NCBI GenBank assembly: GCA_949987565.1
Contig: OX465107.1
Span: 7,795,772 to 7,859,771 of the forward strand
From: Luidia sarsii
Taxonomy: Eukaryota; Echinodermata; Asteroidea; Paxillosida; Luidiidae
Reading direction: 5' to 3'
Length of the DNA stretch: 64,000 bases
Each line of letters opens with the position of its first letter. Position 1 is the first letter of the stretch. Of the stretch, positions 23,429 through 35,400 are shown one piece after another. Made by a program: the position numbers and the translations under genes. Below the pieces are notes generated by a model. It made no database searches, had not been told where the DNA came from, and was given only the letters and a program-made list of their open reading frames with translations.

Positions 23429-23478
23429 ATGGCATACCTTGTGGACAACTGGGATGATGAAGACATCCAAGAGATCAG
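23429..23478 (+). CDS. AP4B1: AP4B1 exon 1 (start codon)
   Basis: ATG at 23429 opens [16 protein letters not shown] and the exon ends AG|GTACAC in phase 2. It is preceded by a polypyrimidine tract and CAG at 23421-23423, suggesting the transcript enters this exon by splicing from a 5' UTR exon. The short, acidic N-terminus is a reasonable place for the start, but family conservation is weak here. Confidence 0.7.
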
Positions 23479-26400
23479 GTACACATGTAGTTATAATCTT
23501 AAGTTTGCTAGGTCCCCTTCACTCTGACTGAGTCACCAGGTGAGTCGTCCTCTGTCAGTGACTAGCTGCGGTAACTGTTGCCCTAGTCAAACGAAAAAAG
23601 GAAAAACCGATAAGGAACTTTTGAACAATTGCGAAAAATGGCAAAGAAAACTTTGACTGGACCTGGACTTGAACGTGAGACGTCAGGTTTTGCGTACTGT
23701 ACCAGCGCTCTTACCATCTGAGCTATCCAGCCCTTAGATGGTGGCCTTCCCAAATACATGTAGTCAACTAATCTTAGCTGGGAAGGCCAGCATTGAGTGG
23801 CTGAATAGCTCAGATGGCACGAACGAGCGCTGGTACGCAAAACCAGATGTCTCGGGTTCAAGTCCCTGTCCAGTCAAAGTTTTCTTTTCCATTTTTCAAC
23901 AATAATGAAAAGAAATTTACTGTGAACTAATGCGACAATTTTGAAAAAATGTTTTGGAATGGCTTAGGGTTAGGATGTGGTATCAAAATTGGTTTATTCC
24001 GTAAGGAGTTTTTAAACAAAATTGTATCATTTAAGTCATCTTCCTTACTGATTTTACATTAAAAGTGGAACAATCAAGCGAAATCTCATGCCACAAGCAA
24101 ACAATGTTGAATAAAGGGCTAATATTATGGTTGCTAGCCTTTGACTATGTTACGTCTCCAGTAAATGGGCATTTGATTAGCTTTCCTTTGGATGACCCAG
24201 GCTACCCTGGAGTATCCCTGCTTTCACGCTGGGCAAGTGAGGGGGTAGTGACAATAGAGCCAACCGTCGCTGGCCGGGGTAGACCCGGGGAACCCACATT
24301 GAATCCAGCGCACCTGAACTCTCTTCCAAAGCTGTGTCACAGACAAGCCGGCCCAAGACCAAAATCAACCGAGAGATTGAAGTTGGGCAGCTGAATTCCC
24401 TGTGGCAGACGCACATGTAGTTTGGAGCAGAAACGCAGTCAGGATGTAAAAACCACACCCCTCTCTACGGCCCTTTACGAATCCGTGGATCAGGCTCGGG
24501 CTCAGGCTCTTTCTCCATCTGACGAATACTGAAAATACAGGTTGCGGTTTAATAAGTACAGAGTATTCACCGAGAAGCTTGAGTCCATATGCTTGTTTCT
24601 GGGTGTCTGTGACATTATACTGGTTAAAAGAATTATGACTGAAGCCTAAGCTTGAGTCTAAGCCTTCATTTCGTAAACAGCCTAGATGATCTACAATCTT
24701 CATTTGTCTACCCTCTCTAGACGGACCAACCAGCCTTTGACTGCGGGCAATATGCATACAAAGTCAATCCTATGGCAAACATTACTGGACTTGTATCCTA
24801 CTATTATTCTATTCACAAGATATTGATCCATAATTTAGTTAAGGTACATATTTGTTATCGTGAGTTTGAGGCATGGAAGGTCAGACTCAAGTCAGACTTG
24901 TGTTTGTGTCGGAATCACTGGTCACGATTGCCAACGATTAACCTTGTCGGCTTGATGTGGTTGTTTTTTTCTCCGTAAAGGAAGCTTCTGAACAAGCCAG
25001 CCTCTGGTTCCCTCACTGAAGGCGGCCAGCAGAGGCATCTCCTCAAGAAGATCTTGAGTCAGGTCACACGAGGGCTGGACATGTCCTCCCTCTTCACAGA
25101 CATCGTCAAGGTCTGTTTAGATACCGAGGAAGGGGCCTAGATCTGGAAAGCCTTTGAAAGTTGAATGTGACTTTGAGAAAAGAGCTAGTAACCCAACAAA
25201 GTTTTAGATAAGACTTGAATTCTTGAAGGTTTGCATGGTGGAAATGCTAAGTGGAAGGTTTGCGGTGACACCATGTACATGTAAATCTTCTCTTTCAAGA
25301 AGTGCCACACTTCTTGAAAGAGAAGAGATTACATGTACATGGTGTCACCACAAACCTACCATTTTGGATAGCATGTAGCCATGTACTTTGCCCGTCATTG
25401 GGAGACTCCCGAGTACACACTGTCTGAAATGTTCAGTTACTGGCTCCTTTCAGAGCCATACTCCTTCTCGAAGGAGGTGACTCATGTGGTGTCACTGCAA
25501 ACTTTGCATGTCAAGACCAAGAGTACGCCAAAGCCTACATCAGGGCATATCCAGGGCAAGTCCCGAGCAGCCAATTTCAGGAAACATTAGTTTATGGCGT
25601 AGCTCCGCTTACTCCATATCTTATTGCATAAGTTGCGCAATAACTTTATGACGGATTTCACGAAAGTTACGCACTGTGGGATTTTGGTGCGAGTAGGGGC
25701 TTATGACATAAAATGTGGTGTAACTTAGACAGCGTCTTTAGGTGGCTTAAGCGTAGAAGTAGAAGTTGATGCTGCTGTTAACGCAATGTGAACATAGAAG
25801 AGCACTTCGGCGAAAGATTGCTTCGCGACAGAGCAAATCAGAGTTATTGAGTTTTGAGTTTGGTGAGTTTTGAAAGATAAAATGTGTTCCCAAACATGCT
25901 TTGGATTCAGAGATAATTGTTAAATTCAAAAACAGTCATGAACTAGAGGTTGATTACAACAGGTGTTTTTTTTTTTTACAAAATACAGATTGACCACTCA
26001 TTTAATTTGTATCTTTTGTGGTGGCCTTCCATTCTTTCCCAGCTCTGCGCGTCGGTTGACATCGTAGAGAAGAAACTGGCTTATCTGTACATGACCACCT
26101 ATGTCCGCCAGAAACCAGACCTGACCCTGCTGGCTGTCAACACCATACAGAAAGACTGCAAAGACTCCAACCCAATGGTCCGGGGACTGGCCCTGAAGAC
26201 ACTCTGCTCGCTCAGGTAGGCAAGAAGGGATGTAAGACTTCCGGAAATTTTGCATTTCCGGAAATGGCCTGATTTTTTTTTTCTTTTTTTTTTTAGTATT
26301 ATTATTATTTTTATTTTTTATTATTATTATTTTTTATTTAATAATTTTTATTTTTTATTTTATGTCAAACAGGTATCTCAAACTGCTCATTTTTGTCTGT

Positions 26401-29400
26401 TAAAAACCCTAAAAACTGAATGGCGGCTGCTCCACTGCCGTGAATCTCTCTGTCGCGTAAGCACTCGCTCGCAGTCCCTCAATTTATTGGTCCTCAGTGA
26501 TTTTCAGGAAATGACTTTGTCGGTCACTTACATCCCTGGGCAAGGCCAGAGGCAGCAACAGGGGCAGGCGTCTTTGCACCAACAGTCGATTTATGCAAAC
26601 CCCATAGATATAACATGGTGTTTGCGTCGAGAAGATTGCAATTAGGGTTTGCCCTGCTCGACGTGATAAACAAGCCCTCTTTGAATTACATTCTCTGTGC
26701 TCGCAAACTTCATGTTATATCTATGCTGCAATGCGGTACCCGCCGCTTTACAATATTCATATCCGCCACACGATCTCGACCAGCTCGGTGGTCAAATGGT
26801 TAGGACGCCTGTACCAGAAAGCGGGATTCGTGGGTTCAAATCCAGCCTGAGCTGCCTGAAATTTGTTTTTCATCAGGCACCGTGCAAAGCACTGAGCACT
26901 CATTGCTTATTACATTGAGCAGAGCAAACCCTCATTGAATTAACCAAACCCATCGTAACTTGCGATCGCAAGGCAATGAGTGATGCACAGAAGCCATACG
27001 GTGTATCACAACTTACGATGGGTTATCCATCGTAAGTTGTGATACGATGCATCATAAGGCTTCGTGAAATCCCCCAGGGTGTCATTGGCATATTAAATTG
27101 TGAGGCAGTCCACCTCACACTCTTTGGTAGGGACTGGGAACCCTTGGTGCTTCCCTGCAAAGCATTGCCAGCCCCAGTTGTCAGATTCAGGCCAGACAAT
27201 GAACATAGTGCACTTACGATGGATACAGGGCTTTTCCTGGCACGTCATCCGATTGTACCAACGACAATGGTCAGGGAGACTATTCCAAATTCTAACAGCT
27301 ATGTGGATAAAACTTCATGGTTGTTACATATGCACTAGAAAGCAGGAGTTGTGGGTTCAAATCCTGCCCGAGCTGCCTGTCTTTTTTTGTTCAGCAGGCA
27401 ATCAGGCAAAGCACTCGTCGAGTTGAAACCCTTATTGAATTATATTCTCCAGTTGGCATTATACATCAGTCATGACTAAAGCCTTGTCTGCATTGGACTT
27501 TTTAAAAGGTTTTACCAAGACGATGGTAAACTGAAATATGGTCAAATGTAACTACTTTCTGCACAGGGACTTTCAACAAGGGAAAATGTTACCGAGACCA
27601 TGGTAGAGGTAACTGAGCTGGCAGTGTAATGACTCAACTCAATGCAAAACTTATGCATGGTGGCCTGTGCAGCATGCTCTCACTCCCATGGCCGGATGCA
27701 GGGCCGGATGTACACTTTCCTGTGGGCCACTTTTACCAACTCTCTCTGCACGCACTGTACGTGCTGAACTTATCGTCAGGAAAAGTGACCAGGTAACTTT
27801 TCCTAGGCGGCAGTTGGCCGGTAGAAGTAACCGCTGGACTTGGGGAAAAGTAACCGAGAGGAAGACCACCCAGGATGTTCGCACTGGAATTAAAATCTCG
27901 TCTCTGTAAGTTGTACTGAAAAAAATTCCAGTGTGAACAGGGCTTAACACTTCTATCTGTGCATCTCTCTATCTCTGTGTGTATCAGTAGGCTTGCAGAG
28001 CTACTGGAGTACACCAGGGGACCTTTGCTGTCAGGGCTGAGGGACCAGAGTGCCTATGTCAGGCGCACAGCAGTCATTGGCTGCCTGAAGCTCTACCAGA
28101 TGAGCCCCGAATCACTATCAGGTAAGGACAGTGGAGACAGGGGTCAGGTCAGGGGTCAGGTCGGGGGTCAGGTCAGAGGTCGATTCTCATGAAGAAAACA
28201 AAAGTCCTGGACAACAGGGCCAGTCGCTGAGGGATCTTACGAGAGCTGGGGTGTATTTCACCTAGCCGTGTGATGCATCTTAACTCAACTTCCGATTCAA
28301 TGAGCGGTTGCCCTGCTCGACATATTTACTACTATTTGAATCCGCCACACAAGCTCGACCAGCTCGGTGTCAAGTGGTTAGCAGTTTGTAACATTTTCGT
28401 ATCACGAAATGCGCAATTCAAGACCAGTAATGTGCAGTGCTGAAAAATAGAAAAGCAAGATTGCTCTAAATATGGATGCGTTGATTTCCTGCCCTCTTTT
28501 CATGGCAATGTTTGTTTGAAAAAAAAAGGATTCCAAAAATGTGGCAAGCTGACTAAAATGACCAAAATGCATATCTGAAAGATTTAGAGGGCCGGACATT
28601 TACATTCCACCAGGACTTTCCTCAAAGCCAGAAGTGTGTTTTTGTTTAACTTGTAGATGACGACATCATCAACACCCTCTATGAGATGTTGAGAGACGGA
28701 GACGTGATTGTCGTCACCAACTGTCTGCTGGCCCTGGAAGAGATGCTGCAGGCGGAAGGGGGCGTGGCAATCAACCAGAGGATCGCCCACTACCTCCTCA
28801 ACAGGTCGGGTCATAAGTTCACACAAGGTCACACCACAGGAAGGCAGGGCTTCCCTTGTTTTGGGGTTAGGGTTAGGTCTAAGGGATATACCGTAGTTAC
28901 TTTTTGGGGTAAGAGGGATGGTAGTCCAGTCTAACCCTAACCCTAACTCTCAACAGAAACACCCTGTGGAAATCCTCACTTAGCATTGCCTTCCTGACGG
29001 TGGCCCGCGCTTACATCCTGGTGCAATCAGGCAGTCAGGGCAGCAATTGGAAACCACACCTCTTCCCAAAGAGACAGTGTCTGCTGGATGGTATGGCAAA
29101 CCTCGCTAAAGGCCTTCTTCAATGGAATAACATCCCATCGTAAACCAGCTCCAACTCTCAAGTGCAGCACACTAGAGCACCCCAACCAAAACATCAAGTT
29201 TTTCATTCACCGGTTCCACTCGGAGCCACACCTCTTCTTAACCACTTTGTGCCGGGACCTCCGAAATCAGAGTATCAATGGTTTTAATACGCGACAGGGC
29301 CCTCCAAATCTGGGCACCACTGTTGTCCACATTTTAAACAAAGACTCTTTTCAGCTTAGAACAAATCAATACGAATCATGACAAAGACCCTTTTTGACGC

Positions 29401-32400
29401 AAGTTGCCACATGAGTTGCGAGATTAGCGGCAACAATTGCGCTATTGTGGGACCTTTACTGTGGATGATCAACGGATAGCGCGCTGCCATCCAACATGCA
29501 ACACAGCCCAACGGTCGTCGGTCAGGCAGTGGAATTCCATCCACATTCTTCACTGAAATCTGTATGCTCAGTTGGGGCCGACCAACTCGAAGGTTTTACT
29601 GCCTGGAGTGGAGGCTATATTGCGGTCAGGGACTGCGGTATCGTACACGCACACACGCAAGTCGCGCTTCACTCCATTGACGACGCACTATGGACCCTTT
29701 TTCAAACAGATAATTTCTTGACTAATGCCACACCGATGTCCAAATTGTGGCCGGTTTTACTCTCTTGTAATACGAGATGCTTCTGTGGTCGTTTGCAGGC
29801 TGGCAGAGTTCACCGAGTGGGGGCAGTGTTGCGTCCTGCAGCTGTTGCTGAAGTACCGTCCCCTGAACGAGGAGGAGACCTTTGACATGATGGTACGCTC
29901 CGACAAACTGGGACATTTTGGTTCAGGTTTTTTTTTAAGGGGATTGGTCCGATGTGTCCAGAAACTAGCTGCACTCTTTGGTGCCAAGTATTGACGTCTC
30001 TTTGTCAGTGAATATCAGTGAAACTTCATGAATATGAAGTGGAAGGTTTGTGTTGACACCATGCAAATCATCTGTTATGAGATTTGTGGCTCCTTAAAAG
30101 AGCTGGTAACTCAATGTTGCGGGCAGTGTGTGCTCTGCCTATCATCAGGAGACACACTGCCCGAAGCGTTGAGTTACCGGCTCTTTTCAGAGCCACCTTC
30201 TATCTAACGAGATGTTTTACATGGTGTCATCGCTAAACTTCCATTTTGTACATGCAAGGCATCAATCATTCCTGTTCTGGATGTTAAAGCCAGAATTTCT
30301 GCCTTGTAGAAAGGTCAAAACATTTGGTCCTCCACTTTCCCTGTCCTCTTGAACTATTTCTATTATTATTTGCTGTCTTGTACAGAACGTCGTTGATAGG
30401 TATCTGAAGCATACCAATTCTGGAGTGTGCATGGCGGCTATCCGTTTCATGCTCCATCTCTCCCAAGACCTTCCGGATATCAGCCAGGATGTCTACAAGC
30501 GCCTCAAATGTGAGCCTCAGTAATAGTCGCACCAGATTTGTATTCAAGTCGCAAAATCCCGAGTCCAAGTCTAAGTCCCAAGCCATCCAGGGCCCGATGT
30601 CGTGGCTCTGGTTACCGTAAGCGTAGAATCAGCGCTAAAGGAAGCAGAAATTCCGCGCTTAAGGTAAAGCGTATTTCACGGCCAAAATTAATTCTTGCTT
30701 CCGTAACCAAAAATTTTTTCACTGCACCCAATTGCTCCCTGCCTGAAATGCAAAAGAAATCTATGTGTTGTTTGCTAATTGGTGTGTTTTTCTGTTTTCT
30801 GATTAACTTTGGGAAAGGAGGTAAAGCAACACCGTCAGGGGTTGAAAGCTATACCTCGCCCAAACCTGCATTGGTGAAAATATTTCTAGGGGTTTTATCT
30901 GAATTCGTGGTCGCTGTGAAATTTAGGTCGCCAAATTCAATGAACAACCGCCATTTTCCTCTGTTTGTGCATATGCACAAATCCTCCATTAAGCACAGAA
31001 AATGATAGTCGCGATTGCTCAAGAGCGAGGAGACTAGTTCAAACACCAAACCAACGCATGAAGAAAGACTACATGACTAACCGCCCGCACGCCCTGAGTG
31101 CCATTGGAACTCTGGTCCGCAAAGCTTATGTTTTTCTTTACATTTGCTAAGTACTGTTTTGGTAGCAGATAGGATACATGCATTATATGGAAAACCGAGA
31201 TCCAAAGGTGCTAGCGACGGCGCGCACAGTCCACGACACAAAGCTCGGCTACCACATTGTTTGCGAGCACGGGCTGGCCCGCGGTGCAGTTTGTCGCGTA
31301 GTTTTTCTTCGTACGTTGGTTTTAATCTGGTCTCCTCTTCGCTCTTGGCACGCAGGCTCCGCGATCATTTTGAAATTTGTGCAAATGCTCGACAGAGAGC
31401 GATCGCTGCTATCCATTTCGTGGCATGCGCCTTGATCAAAGGCTAGTGTTTTTGTAACGTCCATCCATCCATCTGTTTGGCAGCCTGCATAAAATATGAC
31501 TTTATTTCACCTCAATGGTTGCTGCCTGTTTGATACAATCACATTCACACAAGTGTGATGACCAATCTTATTTGATTTCTTTTACATGTATCCGCCGAGT
31601 AACTTGAACTGTGATGTTCTTTTTATTATTAGAAAAGAAAATGTACAAGTTTCTGGACACAGTGCTCAGTCATAGCTTGCGTTAGCTTCCTTCACGGATG
31701 ATGTTGTTCTATTTGTCTGATGTTGAAAGAAGGCTTGATGGGACTGCAGCCAGTCATTGTACATGTAGCATGGCTGCTCTAGGCTCTCTCTGTTATTCTG
31801 TCATTGAGAATGGTCCCACTAGCATCAAATCTTCAGGCCCTCTTACCTGACTCCTAAACCTGCTCTAAGAATGCTTACTTGTGAATTCCTATTCCAAAAT
31901 CAACCAAGAAGTGGATTTCAAGGTGTTGAAACTTTTCTTTTTTGCTTTTCCCTTTTTCTAAAACCCTTCCATAGGCCCACTGGTGAGTCTGCTTAGCAGT
32001 GACCGGCCTGAGCTGGTGTACGCCTCACTGTGCCACCTGCAATGGCTGAATGGCAGGGCACCAGGCAAACTGGACAAGCACTACAAGAAGTTCTACTGCA
32101 GGTCGGTGCTCACGCAGAGCAAGACACACCACAAACTTAACCATCTAAACATTCTTGGAATGAGTCGATTCACACCATAATCTTTCACATGAGTGTGCTT
32201 CTCCATTGGATAAAAAGAGATTACCCTACCTTCCCCAGCAAAAACAGTTGACTATTTGGAAAGGCCACCTCCTAAGGGCCGGATATCTCAGTTGGTAAGA
32301 ACGCTGGTATGTTAAAGCATATAACCATTTACTGCCGTATATCTCCGGGATTACACCCCCATTCAGATGCAAACAACAAATTGTTGTAAACACGGCTACA

Positions 32401-35400
32401 GTAGCTTTGGGATCACACGAATGGGATTGGCTTTTTAAGCTCTATTTTCAAACAAAAAACTTTTTCTAAACTTTTCTCTGTTTTTTTTCTTTCTTTTTTC
32501 TAGATACAATGACCCCAGCTATGTCAAGTACAAGAAGGTGGAGCTACTGGCTTCCCTATGCTGCGAGGAGTCCCTGAAAGACATTGTGGAAGAGCTGAGG
32601 TCAGTGGATCTGCAGAATATGCCAAGAGCTATTGCTTGGGCCCTTCCCACGTTGTTTGCAGAATTGTCTTTCAAACTTGTGAATGAAATAGCTTTAGATT
32701 AATTGATCCTTCAATCACCTGTTGTCTTCTGCCTGTGTACAAATGAAATGTGTTATCAAAAAAAATTTAAAAATTGACAAAGAAAACTTTGACCGGACCG
32801 GGACTTGAACCCGAGACCTCTGGACTAACGTACCAGTGCTCTTCCATCTGAGTAGGCTTGGGCGGTTCCAGGATTTTGGGAACCGGTTCCGGTTCCAGTT
32901 AGGAACCGCGGTTCCGAGATAGAACCGGTTCCTAAAAAACAAAGAAAAACATAAGATTTAATAAAAAACAAAAAGACCTCAGTGAGCGCGGTTTCGCAGA
33001 CGCCGCCATGAGCTTGGAAGGTTCAACTACATGCGCGTCTTTTATGGCGACTTAATTTTGCTTCAATGCATTGATAAAGTATACCGAATGCTGGTTTGGC
33101 AGTCTGATTGTCCTTTATGTATCAATAGGATGTATGAGACATGTTTAAAAGATTTGCTTGAATTGTTTGGCTGCTCATTTGCCCAATATTTTTCACGGAA
33201 AATACAACGCGGTTCAATAACGAAACCGTTAAACGAATGGAATCATCCAAACCCAAACTCGGGTCTTCCCATTCTTAAAAAAGGGGTGATTTGATTTCAT
33301 TTCGATGGAAAAAAATAATTTCTGTAGACCGATGAATAAACCGTAGATTGATATAGATTTAGATTTGAAAACATGTTTAGATTTTACGATCCTCTATTCA
33401 AAAGCAATTCTGCATGGCATATTAAGAACAGGGAATAAAACCCTTTGAGTAAATTCACCCGTAGAAAGTGGAAGGGTCAAGCCATTACCTTTTGGTTGTT
33501 CATTGGACGCGCGCCAGCATGGTTGGCCAGGTAACTTGGATAACTTCGGCAGGTACGCTACAGACAAAATGTACCACGTGGCTACTTCCCGAGTCCTCGA
33601 TTCCAACGCCTGCAGTCCCCGATTTAAACACCAGCAATCGCTGGAGCCGACAGCTAGCGCAAATAGCCGTGTCAGTCCCAAATCCCACGCAAAACTCGGA
33701 CCCAACACTGTCCCATATCCCGAGCAATACCCGAGCCCCGCGCGGTCCCGAATCCTGAGCAATACCCGAGCCCCACGCAGTCCAGAATCCCGAGCAACAC
33801 CGGGGCCCCACGTACGCGATCCCGAGCCCCACGCGGTCCCGAATCCCGTGCAAGACCATAGCCCCACGCGGTCCCGAATCCCGTGCAACACCATAGCCCC
33901 ACGCCGTCCCGAATCCCGTGCAACATCATAGCCCCACGCCGTCCCGAATCCCATACAATACCCCGAGACGCACGTGGTCCCGAATCCCACGCAATACCCC
34001 GAGACGCACGTGGTCCCGAATCCCACGCAATACCCCGAGACGCACGTGGTCCCGAATCCCACGCAATACCCCGAGATGCACGTGGTCCCGAATCCCACGC
34101 AAAACTCGAACCCAACACTGTCCCGAATCCCGTGCAATACACGAACCCCACCCCACACAACGCTGTACCGAATCCGCTCCCATGCAACACACGAACCCCA
34201 CCCCACACAACGCGGCGCGCCGTACCGAATCCTCTGCCATAGCAATACACGAACCCACCCCACACAACGCTGTACCGAATCCGCTGCCATGCATGCAATA
34301 CACGAACCCCAACCCACCCCACGCCGTACCGAGTCCGCTCCCATGCAATACACGAACCCCACCCCACACAACGTCGTACCGAATCCGCTCCCATGCAATA
34401 CACGAACCCCACCCCACACAACGCTGTACCGAATCCGCTCCCATGCAATACACGAACCCCACCCCACACAACGCCGTACCGAATCCGCTGCCATAGCAAT
34501 ACACGAACCCCACCCCACACAACGCTGTACCGAATCCGCTGCCATAGCAATACACGAACCCCACCCCACGCCACGCCGTACCGTACCGAAACTCCATTCC
34601 TGGGACACCTCCCGAGCCAAATACCCGGTTCCAAAGCTGGGACACCTCCCGAGCCAAATACCCGGTTCCAAAGCTGGGACACTTCCCGAGCCAAATACCC
34701 GGTTCCAAACCTGGGACACTTCCCGAGCCAAATACCCGGTTCCAAAGCTGGGACACTTCCCGAGCCAAATACCCGGTTCCAAAGCTGGGACACTTCCCGA
34801 GCCAAATACCCGGTTCCAAATCTGGTACCTCCCCCCCGCGAAGGAACCGGGTCCGAGTCCAATGCAATCGTGCAATAGCCGAGTCCTACGCTGGAGCCGC
34901 GCGAGTCCGGCCGTATGTACGTGCAGAACAATGTAAGAACACAAGTAACAAGACGAGATAAATATATCTCTGCCTAGGGAGCCAAGTGAACCCGTCACAA
35001 CCATGTGGTCTGTAAAAGAATCGCGTGATTGGGCATTGGTAGCCGATGAAATACTGATGAAATCACACATGCTTGGGAGCCTTACTCAGACTTGCACCAC
35101 ATGGCAACACAAGTACAGTGCGTGTAGGCTGTAGTACAATGTACAGTATGCGTACAGAATTATCCACGATCGAATGGGGTCATTCAATGCGTTGCTTATT
35201 GCTGCCACGTGCAGTACCACAGTAGCAGCCTGCGTTCGATTGTTGTGAATTTACAGGCATACAAAGTAAATTGTACATGTACATGTGTCATGCACCCATT
35301 GCACTGTGCATGTACAAACCAACATTGCATAAGTTATCCATGGTTGGGGCCAGGCCATTGCGTGACTGCGTGTTCGCTAAATGTGCGCTGGGCCGCGCTG

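Noticed and set aside
23640..23880. Functional tRNA-Cys genes
   Set aside because: Cloverleaf-like arms are parts of dispersed inverted elements with mismatched stems and variable loops across copies; called repeats instead.
33031..33294. 87-residue frame as a hAT transposase remnant
   Set aside because: No BED zinc finger, RW or hAT dimerisation motif could be seen.
33394..35070. 558-residue minus-strand open frame
   Set aside because: Built from GC-rich minisatellite units inside a non-autonomous transposon; no known domain and the periodicity explains the openness.
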